This document shows, one piece after another, positions 44,094-51,132 of a DNA stretch of 64,000 nucleotides. A model generated the notes under the pieces. The model did no database searches. It saw only the letters and a program-made list of their open reading frames with translations, and had not been told where the DNA came from. The stretch's first letter is position 1. Each line of letters starts with the position of its first letter. The translations under genes were made by a program, and so were the position numbers. The stretch is from NCBI RefSeq assembly GCF_021729015.1, contig NZ_JAJQQZ010000001.1:1178001-1242000 (forward strand), written 5' to 3'. This stretch comes from Halobacterium rubrum (GTDB taxonomy: Archaea; Halobacteriota; Halobacteria; Halobacteriales; Halobacteriaceae).

Positions 44094-46681
44094 TGGCGGC
44101 TCCCCTCCTCGTCATCGTCGTCCCCGGCGCGGTCGGTGAGGGCGTCTAGCGCCTCGCTGGCTTCGGCGACCGCGCTCTCGGTGTCGCCCCCGCCGTACGC
44201 GGCCGCCCGGAACGACTCCGTGACGCGCTCGACCGGCTCCCGGGGGAGCCCAGTGTCTACCGCCGCCTGTGCGACTTCGACCGGTGTCCGGGTCTGCCAG
44301 TCGTCGACGCCGACCAGCGCGACGAACCGCGCCCACACACCCTGGAGGGCGCCACGAGACTGGTCGCCGTCCGGGCTGGCGCTCGCCTCTCGGCTCCCGG
44401 CGCGAGCGGCAGCCGCCACGCGACGGACGAAGCCGGCCACGTCGGGCAGCCGGAGTCTGGCGGGCAGCCCCGCCAGCCACGCCAGCGCCTCGCGCCAGCC
44501 GTCGGCGGCGGCCGCCCGGAACTCGGCGACGAGGTCGTCGACGGCGTCGGCGACCCCGGAGATGGCTTCGACCGCCGCGGCGACCACCTCGCGGGCAGCG
44601 TACCGGAGCGCGGCGGCGACCCGAGCGATCGTGAGCCCGCGGCGGCGCAGCGCGACCCCGACGCCAGCGACGACGCCGGCCGCGGCGAGCACGACGAGCG
44701 CGAGCGACGGCAGCACCCAGTCCACGTACCCGGTGGCGGTCTTCCCGCTGGCCGTTGCCGTCACGGACGGCGTGCGGCCGAACGGGATCGTCGCCGAGAC
44801 CGTTCCCGCCTCGCCGGTGACGCCGAGCCGGTCGCCGTTCAGTTCGACGGTCGCTCCCGTGACGGTCTCGCCGCCGGCGGTGACGGTGACCGTCGCGTCG
44901 GTCCCCGGCAGCGGGGCGAGGTACGCCGGCGACACCGCCACCTGGAGGTCGTCCAGCGGGTAGGAGACGGTCGCCGAGAGGTCGTCCCGGCTGGCCGTCA
45001 CGTCGACGACGCCAGCAGCGTCGTCGGGCACCGACACGGTCAGTTCGCCGCTGGCGTCCGTCCGCCCCTGTTCGACGCCGTCCAGCGCGACGGTCGCGTC
45101 CGGGAACGGCTGCCCGCCGACGAACAGCTGCGCGGTGGTTTTCTCGCCGGGCCGCGGCGGCTCGTCGAACGCGACGTCCACCGCCGCGTTCACCTCGAAC
45201 TCGCGGCTCGTCGAGCCGTTCCGCGGCTCGTCGTCGTCCTCGCCGCTGCCGGTCTGCTGTGCGAGGACGCCGGCCGTCCCGAACCCGCCGGCCGTCGACC
45301 CGTCGGTGTCGCCCGGCGCGCCGCTGCCCGGCGACTCGACGGTGACGTTCACGGACTCGGCGTACGGCACAGTGAACTGGACCTCGCCGGCGTCGTCGGT
45401 TCGGCCCGCGAACTCGCCGTTCACCGAGACGGCGGCGCCCGAGACCGGCGTGCCGGCGGACAGCACCGTGGCGTTCACGCGGTCGCCGGGCACGAGCGTG
45501 CTGTCGACCCGGACCTGGTAGGTGTCGGTGCCCGCGGCGAGGTCGCTGTCGGCCTGCTGGCGGGGCGCCGACGGCGTCGGGTCGAAGCGGACCCAGCCGT
45601 AGTCCTCGAAGAACACCTCGACCCACGCGTGGGCGTCGGCGCCCCGCACGAGGTACTGGTCGTCGCCGACGCGCTCGCCGCTCGTGTAGCCCGCGACGTA
45701 GCGCGCGGGCACCCCCTGCGAGCGCAACATCACCGTCATCGTGGTCGCGTAGTTCTCGCAGTAGCCGACGTCGTGCTCGAAGAGGAACTCGTCGGCCGCG
45801 CTGTCGCCGGTCTCCGGGGCGTCGCGCAGCGAGTACGCTTTCTCGGCCTCGAGGTAGCGCTCGATTGCCTTCGCGGCGTCGTAGCGGTTGTCGGCGTCGC
45901 CGACGACGCGCTCGGCGAGCTGCTCGACGCGGTCGGTCGTGTCGACGCTCGTGTACTGGGTCGACGCGAAGGACCCGGAGACGCGGATGTCCCGGAGCGC
46001 ACTGGTGTCGTCGACCGGAGCCAAGCTCTCGACGCGGTAGGTCTCACCGGCCGAGAGAGGCGGTTCCGCCGTGATTGCGCCGGTGTCTGTCGGGACGAAG
46101 TCGACGTCGCAGGTCTCGCCGTCCGTGCAGTTGTAGCCCACGCCGACGGGCCGTTCCGACATCCCCACGGGTCGCCACGGCGCCGGCAGGCTGCTCGCGG
46201 GCTGCCGGAGCGTGACCTCGTGCCAGCTCAGGTCGCGTTCGCTCTCGGGCCGCGGGGGGCCGACGGTGTTCACGGGCGCTCGTTCCCAGCCGTCGCCAGT
46301 GTACGTGACGTAGGCAGCCGTCCGCCAGTACTGGGGGCGGTCGCTGGACGCGAGAAAGTGCGGCTGCGCCGCGCCCTCGAGTTGCTCCTCGGAGACGGGG
46401 CCGCCGACGTCGGTGCTGTCGCCGGGGTCGAGCGCGCCGAACGTCTCGCCGCCGGGAAGTTCGAGCCCGCCGGCCGACTGTGGCGCCTCGCCGACGAGGT
46501 CGCGCACGAAATCGAACTGGCTGAGGGCGCGCGGGAGGTCGTCGGCGGACGCCGGCGAGTCGAGGCCGCCGAGGGGGGCCTGCCCCCCGAGGGCGGGGGC
46601 GGCGGCGGCCGAGGCGACGAGGGCGAGGGCCGCGGCGACCGCCAGCAGGGCGCGCCGGCTGTCGGGGACGTCGTCGGGCAT
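44090..46681 (-). CDS. TgpA-like membrane transglutaminase with DUF4129 tail
   Basis: An 863-residue protein: a signal/anchor helix (about 11-32), a long extracytoplasmic region, a transglutaminase-like core with the catalytic Cys in DVGYCENYATTMTVML, His in RGADAHAWVEVFFEDYGW and Asp in VRFDPTPSAP, several Ig-like carboxypeptidase-regulatory repeats (about 430-640), a transmembrane helix near 645, and a C-terminal DUF4129-like part (TPVEVAQAAVDTGLPREPVE to AAYGG). It heads the five-gene envelope operon. Start ATG 46681 follows a TATA box at leaderless distance; the upstream GTG 46702 is less likely. Confidence 0.9.
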   Translation of the reverse strand: MPDDVPDSRRALLAVAAALALVASAAAAPALGGQAPLGGLDSPASADDLPRALSQFDFVRDLVGEAPQSAGGLELPGGETFGALDPGDSTDVGGPVSEEQLEGAAQPHFLASSDRPQYWRTAAYVTYTGDGWERAPVNTVGPPRPESERDLSWHEVTLRQPASSLPAPWRPVGMSERPVGVGYNCTDGETCDVDFVPTDTGAITAEPPLSAGETYRVESLAPVDDTSALRDIRVSGSFASTQYTSVDTTDRVEQLAERVVGDADNRYDAAKAIERYLEAEKAYSLRDAPETGDSAADEFLFEHDVGYCENYATTMTVMLRSQGVPARYVAGYTSGERVGDDQYLVRGADAHAWVEVFFEDYGWVRFDPTPSAPRQQADSDLAAGTDTYQVRVDSTLVPGDRVNATVLSAGTPVSGAAVSVNGEFAGRTDDAGEVQFTVPYAESVNVTVESPGSGAPGDTDGSTAGGFGTAGVLAQQTGSGEDDDEPRNGSTSREFEVNAAVDVAFDEPPRPGEKTTAQLFVGGQPFPDATVALDGVEQGRTDASGELTVSVPDDAAGVVDVTASRDDLSATVSYPLDDLQVAVSPAYLAPLPGTDATVTVTAGGETVTGATVELNGDRLGVTGEAGTVSATIPFGRTPSVTATASGKTATGYVDWVLPSLALVVLAAAGVVAGVGVALRRRGLTIARVAAALRYAAREVVAAAVEAISGVADAVDDLVAEFRAAAADGWREALAWLAGLPARLRLPDVAGFVRRVAAAARAGSREASASPDGDQSRGALQGVWARFVALVGVDDWQTRTPVEVAQAAVDTGLPREPVERVTESFRAAAYGGGDTESAVAEASEALDALTDRAGDDDDEEGSRQ

Positions 46682-46708
46682 TGCGGTGGCGTTGTGCGGC
46701 ACGCCACC

Positions 46709-46714
46709 TATAAC
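46709..46714 (-). promoter_or_regulatory. TATA box for the transglutaminase-DUF58 operon
   Basis: On the minus strand GTTATA lies about 30 bases before ATG 46681, a leaderless promoter. The next gene upstream ends at 46740, so the operon has its own promoter. Confidence 0.55.
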
Positions 46715-46739
46715 GTTCGGCGAGTCGCCGGTCCTGTGG

Positions 46740-46949
46740 TCACTCGAACTCGCGGACGCCGGCGAAGACGAGCACGGCCTGCCCGAACAACCCGACGACC
46801 AGCGCCGCCGCCCCGAGCAGTGCGGGCGCGGCGAGCAGCCTCGCCGTCCGGTACGGGAGCACGAGGCGGCTGAACCCCATCGTCACGAAGCCCGCGAGCA
46901 CGAGGCCGAACGCGACCAGCGAGAGGGTGGCGAAGCGGCTCCGGTCCAT
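46740..46949 (-). CDS. Small two-helix membrane protein
   Basis: A 69-residue protein with two hydrophobic helices (ATLSLVAFGLVLAGFVTMGF and LLAAPALLGAAALVVGLFGQ). No family was recognised. It is 4 bp downstream of the Lrp-TRASH regulator on the same strand, so the two are probably cotranscribed, perhaps a metal-related membrane peptide. ATG 46949 gives a compact protein; the upstream in-frame start would overlap the regulator. Confidence 0.65.
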   Translation of the reverse strand: MDRSRFATLSLVAFGLVLAGFVTMGFSRLVLPYRTARLLAAPALLGAAALVVGLFGQAVLVFAGVREFE

Positions 46950-46953
46950 CCCG

Positions 46954-47544
46954 TCAGGCGTCGGCGTCCAGTCGCTCGTAGCGGTCGACGAACTGGCTCC
47001 GGCAGGAACCACAGCAGAAGTGGTGGCGGTCGCCGTCGAGAGTCGCGGTCGCGCCCTCGCTGGTGACGGTGTTCCCGCACTCGTCGCAGGCCAGCGCGAG
47101 GTCGGCGCTGCCGACGCTCGGCTGCCAGGTCGACCCCGCCAGCGCCGTCACGTCGTAGTCGTCGACTGCGTCGAGGTCGACGACGTCCGCCGCCCACGCC
47201 GAGACGTCCGCGACCGGCAGCCGCGCGGAACACACCACGTCGCCGGCGGCGGTGACGAAGACGTGTTCGACGGCGTCGTCGTCGGCGACCCAGTCACGGA
47301 CCTCGCCCTCGCGGCCCGGCCGGACGGCGAACTCCACGAGCACCTGTGTGCCGTCCCGGAGCTGTTCGCGGTCGAGGTCCACGGTGAACCGTCGCAGGAC
47401 GCCCGAGTCCTGGAGTTTCGCGACGCGGTCGGAGACGGCCGGCGCCGACAGCCCGACGTCGTCTGCGATGTCGCTGTACGGCTGGCGCGCGTCCGCCGCC
47501 AGCAGCTCCAGAATCCGTCGGTCCGTGTCGTCGAGGTCGCTCAC
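46954..47544 (-). CDS. Lrp/AsnC regulator fused to a TRASH metal-binding domain
   Basis: A 196-residue regulator: an AsnC winged helix (LDDTDRRILELLAADARQPY, then VGLSAPAVSDRVAKL), a short ligand-like region, and a C-terminal TRASH domain (CDECGNTVTSEG to RHHFCCGSCRSQF) with four cysteines suited to Cu, Zn or other soft metals. Halobacterium uses such a protein to control a copper-efflux ATPase. GTG 47544 is the only start that includes the full HTH. The target could be the adjacent membrane peptide or a distant efflux gene. Confidence 0.92.
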   Translation of the reverse strand: MSDLDDTDRRILELLAADARQPYSDIADDVGLSAPAVSDRVAKLQDSGVLRRFTVDLDREQLRDGTQVLVEFAVRPGREGEVRDWVADDDAVEHVFVTAAGDVVCSARLPVADVSAWAADVVDLDAVDDYDVTALAGSTWQPSVGSADLALACDECGNTVTSEGATATLDGDRHHFCCGSCRSQFVDRYERLDADA

Positions 47545-47684
47545 ACGTGCGCTTGCTCGCGGGCCGGGTTAGCCGTTTCGCCCGACCGCCGGGCGACCCG
47601 TGCTGGCCGCTGCGCCCGACCGGGCTGCCGGCGGGATTCGTCGCGCCCGGTGGCCTTACCCGGCGGCCCGCCGTAGTCGTGGCC

Positions 47685-48221
47685 ATGCCAACAGCGACTG
47701 CGACCGTCGGCGGCGGCTGCTTCTGGTGCACCGAGGCGGCGGTGGAGGAGCTCTCCGGCGTGGTCGACGTGACCTCGGGGTACGCAGGCGGCGACACCGA
47801 CGACCCATCCTACCGGGAGGTCTGCTCGGGGACGACGGGACATGCCGAGGTCGTGCAGGTCGAGTACGACACCGACGAACTCGCCTACGAGGACGTCCTC
47901 GAGGTGTTCTTCACCGTCCACGACCCGACGACGGTCGACCGGGAGGGGCCGGACGTCGGCAGCCAGTACCGCTCCATCGTCCTGTACCACGACGACGACC
48001 AGCGCGAGCGCGTGGCGGCGTTCGTCGACGAACTGGAAGCGGAGGGGGCCTTCGACGACCCCGTCGTCACCGAAATCGAGCCACTGGACGTGTTCTACCG
48101 GGCGGAGGACAAACACCAGAACTACTTCGAGAAGAACCCGAACGCGGCCTACTGCACGGTGAACGTCGCGCCGAAGGTGTCGAAAGTCCGCGAGCAGTTC
48201 GCCGAGAAGGTCGAGCAGTAG
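47685..48221 (+). CDS. msrA: Peptide-methionine (S)-S-oxide reductase MsrA
   Basis: A 178-residue MsrA with the catalytic motif GGGCFWCTEAAVEELSGV at the N terminus and GSQYRSIVLYHDDDQ, the expected structure block. It reduces S-methionine sulfoxide in proteins. Divergent from the metal regulator. ATG 47685 places the catalytic Cys at residue 12, as usual. Confidence 0.96.
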   Translation: MPTATATVGGGCFWCTEAAVEELSGVVDVTSGYAGGDTDDPSYREVCSGTTGHAEVVQVEYDTDELAYEDVLEVFFTVHDPTTVDREGPDVGSQYRSIVLYHDDDQRERVAAFVDELEAEGAFDDPVVTEIEPLDVFYRAEDKHQNYFEKNPNAAYCTVNVAPKVSKVREQFAEKVEQ

Positions 48222-48266
48222 GACGCACCCCCACGCTTATTCCGAGCGAGTTCGAACGAATGTAAC

Positions 48267-48890
48267 ATGCAGTCGGCGAGCCGCGGACAGGTCGGCATCG
48301 GCACGCTGATTGTCTTCATGGCGATGGTGCTGGTGGCCGCGATGGCCGCCGGTGCACTCGTCGAGGTCGGCGGATTCCTGCAGTCACAGGGGGAGGCGAC
48401 CGGCGAGGAAGCCACCGGACAGGTGACGAACGGGGTCGTCGTCACGGGCGCGTTCGCCGAGGTGACGCCGGAGGCCGACGACGCGCTGGTCAACGGCACC
48501 GTCGCCGAAGTCCAGCTGGTGGTCGGGCGGTCGGCGGGCGCCGGGAACGTGAACCTCTCCCGGGCGACCATCGGCTGGGTCGGCCCCCGGCAGGCCGCGA
48601 CGCTGCACTGGACGGCTGGCACCGCCGACAGCGAGACGTTCGCGACGCGCGAGGTCACCGGTGGGTCCCCGCAGGTCCTGTCGGCGGCCGAGGACCGCAT
48701 CGAGGTGGTGGTGAACGCGACGGCCGTCGAGGAGAACACCGACGACTTCTCCGGCGCCGACGACAGCCTCTACGGCCTGCACGCCGGTGGGCAGGCGAAG
48801 CTCCGCGTCACGACGCAGTACGGCGCCTCGACCACCTACCGGGTCGACGTCCCCGAGTCGGTGACCGGGTCGTCGGCGGTGCGCGTGTAG
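48267..48890 (+). CDS. Archaellin-family (flagellin-like) protein
   Basis: A 207-residue protein with a class III signal peptide: [17 protein letters not shown], with cleavage expected after Gly by the prepilin-like peptidase, followed by the hydrophobic N-terminal helix and [10 protein letters not shown], as in haloarchaeal archaellins. The rest is a beta-rich, acidic globular domain. It should be assembled into an archaellum or related filament. No other archaellum (arl/fla) genes are near, so it is an orphan copy. Confidence 0.9.
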   Translation: MQSASRGQVGIGTLIVFMAMVLVAAMAAGALVEVGGFLQSQGEATGEEATGQVTNGVVVTGAFAEVTPEADDALVNGTVAEVQLVVGRSAGAGNVNLSRATIGWVGPRQAATLHWTAGTADSETFATREVTGGSPQVLSAAEDRIEVVVNATAVEENTDDFSGADDSLYGLHAGGQAKLRVTTQYGASTTYRVDVPESVTGSSAVRV

Positions 48891-48970
48891 CCGTGCCGCG
48901 ACCGGGTGACCAGTTCACACGTGGCGTCCCAGCCCGCTGGAACCTCGTCCACCGTTGAAGGACGAGTGGC

Positions 48971-48982
48971 CGAACGTATTCG
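48971..48982 (+). promoter_or_regulatory. CGAA-N4-TTCG palindrome before the split-barrel gene
   Basis: CGAACGTATTCG ends 8 bases before ATG 48991. If the true start is the in-frame ATG at 49042, the distance is 59 bases. The site shares the half-sites of eight others in the next 6 kb and joins this gene to the nirK set. Confidence 0.6.
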
Positions 48983-48990
48983 CACGAGCA

Positions 48991-49482
48991 ATGCATCCGG
49001 ACGCGCCCGACGGGCGGGTTCCGCCCGACGACGGTGTCGAGATGAGTGGCGAGGAGGTGTCTTCGTTCCTCGCGGCCAGTGGGGACGGCGTGCTGTCGCT
49101 GGCCGGTGACCCGCCACTGTCGGTCCCGATGTCGTTCGCGGTGGCGTCGGGCGGCCGGCCGCTGTTCCAGAGTCTCGGGGGGCCCGACAGCGAGAAGGGC
49201 GACCGGCTCCGGGACGGACTTGGTGCGTCGCTGGTCTGTTTCGAGCGGACGACGCCCGACGACTGGGCGAGTGTCGTCGTGACGGGCGACCTGGTCGCCG
49301 TCGACCGGACACACGAGCGGCAGGCGGCGTTCGCCGAGCAGGCGGCGCCGGTCGGGATGACCGTCTTCGGCGCGGAGGCGGCGGACCTCGACGTCCAGTG
49401 GTACGAGCTCGAGCCGTCGTCGGCGACCGGCCGTTCGGGCCCGGGGTGGGAGCCGCCGAACACGTTCGGGGAAACGCGGTAG
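48991..49482 (+). CDS. Pyridoxamine-phosphate-oxidase-fold (split barrel) protein
   Basis: A 163-residue split-barrel protein of the haloarchaeal PPOX-like class: MSGEEVSSFLAASGDGVLSLAGDPPLSVPMSF opens the barrel, SVVVTGDLVAVD and the end WYELEPSSATGRSGPGWE close it. Members bind FMN, F420 or heme and often serve in redox or detoxification. ATG 48991 is given; ATG 49042 (17 codons later) is a plausible alternative. A shared CGAA-N4-TTCG palindrome is directly upstream, linking it to the nitrite reductase regulon. Confidence 0.82.
   Translation: MHPDAPDGRVPPDDGVEMSGEEVSSFLAASGDGVLSLAGDPPLSVPMSFAVASGGRPLFQSLGGPDSEKGDRLRDGLGASLVCFERTTPDDWASVVVTGDLVAVDRTHERQAAFAEQAAPVGMTVFGAEAADLDVQWYELEPSSATGRSGPGWEPPNTFGETR
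49457..49468 (+). promoter_or_regulatory. CGAA-N4-TTCG palindrome, 38 nt before a DUF2249 gene
   Basis: CGAACACGTTCG followed by GGGGAAAC, inside the last codons of the upstream gene and 38 bases before ATG 49507. There is no good TATA box between, suggesting activator dependence. Confidence 0.7.
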
Positions 49483-49506
49483 CGCGGGAGCCGGGTACGG
49501 ACACCT

Positions 49507-49734
49507 ATGCCACGACTGGACGTCAGGGACGTGCCGCCGGCGGAACGGCACTCGCGGATCAGGACGCGGTTCGCGGACATGGACAGCGGCGACACTCTCG
49601 AACTCGTCAACGACCACGAGCCGAAGCCGCTGTTCTACGAGTTCCAGGCCGAAGTGGAGGCGTTCGACGCCGACGGCTACGAGGTCGAACAGCAGGCGTC
49701 CGACGAGTACGTCGCGCGGTTCCCGAAACAGTGA
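49507..49734 (+). CDS. DUF2249 domain protein (first copy)
   Basis: A 75-residue DUF2249 protein: LDVRDVPPAERHSRI at the start, then LVNDHEPKPLFYEFQAE and the end EYVARFPKQ. These small SirA/TusA-like-fold proteins occur with hemerythrins, nitrite and NO-handling genes in bacteria and archaea, with unknown chemistry. The stop overlaps the start of the cupin gene (GTGA). A palindrome is 38 bases upstream. Confidence 0.9.
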   Translation: MPRLDVRDVPPAERHSRIRTRFADMDSGDTLELVNDHEPKPLFYEFQAEVEAFDADGYEVEQQASDEYVARFPKQ

Positions 49735-50039
49735 CACCCAGCGTCGTCTCGCTGTCCGACCTCGAGGGCGAGCCACACGCCGCCGTCTTCCCCGGCGAGG
49801 AACCCAAGACCGTGCGGCTCACGCTCGACGCGGGCGAGTCGGTGCCCGAACACCAGCACCCCGGCCGAACCGTCGTCTGTCACGTGCTCTCGGGGGAAGT
49901 CGAGATGGCACTGGGCGACGACGGGGTTACGCTCGAGTCGGGCGACGTCGCGCGATTCGACGGCGGCCAGGACGTCTCGCCGACAGCCGTCGAGCCGAGC
50001 GTCGCGCTGCTCGTGCTCGCCGAACGGACCGAGGAGTAG
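49731..50039 (+). CDS. Small single-domain cupin
   Basis: A 102-residue cupin. PEHQHPGRTVVCHVLSGEVEM supplies the metal-binding HxH plus the beta-barrel core, and GDVARFDGGQDVSPTAVEPS the second motif, although the last His of the usual cupin-2 motif is not obvious. GTG 49731 overlaps the DUF2249 stop, so the two are coupled. A metal-binding sensor or dioxygenase role in nitrogen-oxide metabolism is possible but unproven. Confidence 0.85.
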   Translation: MTPSVVSLSDLEGEPHAAVFPGEEPKTVRLTLDAGESVPEHQHPGRTVVCHVLSGEVEMALGDDGVTLESGDVARFDGGQDVSPTAVEPSVALLVLAERTEE

Positions 50040-50053
50040 CCGCTCGCGTTCGC

Positions 50054-50326
50054 TTATCGCTGCCAGATTCCCGTGACGACGGCGTCGCCCACCTCCACTG
50101 ACGCGTACTCGTAGCCGCGGTCGTCGAGTTTCGGGTAGAGGTGCTGTGGCGCGCGGTCGTTGACCTGCACGAGCAACACGTCGCCCGGGAGCTCGGGCAG
50201 CGTCTCGAGCGTCTCGACCATCGGGTCCGGCGGCCCCATCTCCCGGACGTCGACGAGCTCGGTGTCGCTGTCGGTCGGTGCTGCCGTCTCTTCCAGTTCT
50301 GCCGTCCAGTCCTCGAGTTCGGGCAT
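50054..50326 (-). CDS. DUF2249 domain protein (second copy)
   Basis: A 90-residue DUF2249 protein with a 30-residue acidic N-terminal extension, then TELVDVREMGPPDPMVETLE and LLVQVNDRAPQHLYPKLDDRGY. The family assignment rests on the DVRE...P..H..P.L..RG pattern shared with the other two copies. It is divergent from the bat-type regulator; a palindrome lies 38 bases before its start, and none of the other copies shares the extension. Confidence 0.85.
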   Translation of the reverse strand: MPELEDWTAELEETAAPTDSDTELVDVREMGPPDPMVETLETLPELPGDVLLVQVNDRAPQHLYPKLDDRGYEYASVEVGDAVVTGIWQR

Positions 50327-50364
50327 GTCTACTCGTAGGTGGTTCCGACCTGTCACCCTCTCCC

Positions 50365-50376
50365 CGAACAAGTTCG
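50365..50376. promoter_or_regulatory. CGAA-N4-TTCG palindrome between DUF2249 and the HTH gene
   Basis: CGAACAAGTTCG. It is 38 bases from the DUF2249 start at 50326 (minus strand, continuing as TTCGGGGAGA) and 47 from the HTH start at 50424, so it may serve both divergent promoters. Confidence 0.7.
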
Positions 50377-50408
50377 GGAAACAGTCTTCGGGGTGGAGGC
50401 GGTAGGGT

Positions 50409-50420
50409 CGAATATATTCG
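50409..50420 (+). promoter_or_regulatory. CGAA-N4-TTCG palindrome overlapping the HTH gene start
   Basis: CGAATATATTCG ends three bases before ATG 50424. Placed on the expected transcription start of a leaderless mRNA, it would block transcription when bound, so negative autoregulation of the HTH gene is the simplest reading. Confidence 0.6.
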
Positions 50421-50423
50421 CCC

Positions 50424-51080
50424 ATGGCACGCGCAGAACTCACCATCGACCTGCCAGACTCGGTGTGGATTTCCGAGATTTCGACGACCTACCCGGACAC
50501 GCTGTTCCGCGTGCTCGCCGCGTTCCCCGACGAGGAACACGGCGTCGCGCTCCTCGACGTCAGCGGCCCGGACGTCGTCGAAGCTCTGCAGGCCATGCAC
50601 GAGTCCGACGCAGTCACACAGCTCGACCCGCTCGAACAGGACGATGACTCCGTCCTCGTCCAGTTCGAGACCGACGAACCGCTGTTGCTGTTCTCGCTGC
50701 GGGAGGCCGGCCTCCCGCTCGAACCACCGCTGGAGATCTCGGACGGCAAGGGAACGCTGGAGGTCGTCGCGCCGCACGCGAAGCTCTCACAGCTCCGCGA
50801 GCAGCTGGACGCCTTCGGGATGGACTTCGAAGTCGGCTACCTCTACGAGTCCGGGGACTCCGAGCGCCTGCTCACGCCCCGCCAGCAGGAGGTCCTCGTC
50901 GCGGCCATCGAGGCGGGCTACTACGACACCCCTCGGGAGTCGACGCTGACCGACCTCGCCGACGACCTCGACACCGCGAAGTCTACGCTCAGCGAGACGC
51001 TGCACCGCGCCGAGGAGACGGCGATCAAGCAGTTCGCGACGAACCTCCCGGCGTTCGACCAGGAGGAACTCACGGCGTGA
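50424..51080 (+). CDS. Bat/HTH_10-type transcription regulator, cysteine-free
   Basis: A 218-residue protein with the haloarchaeal bat-like layout: a sensory N-terminal part (1-150) and a C-terminal HTH_10 domain (LTPRQQEVLVAAIEAGYYDT, then TLTDLADDLDTAKSTLSETLHRAEE). It is the only DNA-binding protein among the genes carrying the CGAA-N4-TTCG sites and has two such sites in its own promoter, so it is the leading candidate for the regulator. It has no cysteine at all, unlike the NarO regulator of Haloferax denitrification, which I recall has four essential cysteines, so it cannot sense oxygen through an Fe-S cluster of its own. Confidence 0.9.
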   Translation: MARAELTIDLPDSVWISEISTTYPDTLFRVLAAFPDEEHGVALLDVSGPDVVEALQAMHESDAVTQLDPLEQDDDSVLVQFETDEPLLLFSLREAGLPLEPPLEISDGKGTLEVVAPHAKLSQLREQLDAFGMDFEVGYLYESGDSERLLTPRQQEVLVAAIEAGYYDTPRESTLTDLADDLDTAKSTLSETLHRAEETAIKQFATNLPAFDQEELTA

Positions 51081-51082
51081 CG

Positions 51083-51094
51083 CGAACACGTTCG
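51083..51094 (+). promoter_or_regulatory. CGAA-N4-TTCG palindrome before the oxidase-like gene
   Basis: CGAACACGTTCG continuing as GGAGAACGG, two bases after the HTH stop and 38 bases before ATG 51133. The core and the 38-base distance are the same as for the DUF2249 gene at 49507. Confidence 0.7.
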
Positions 51095-51132
51095 GGAGAA
51101 CGGGCAGCCACGTCGACACCCAACCACCACTC

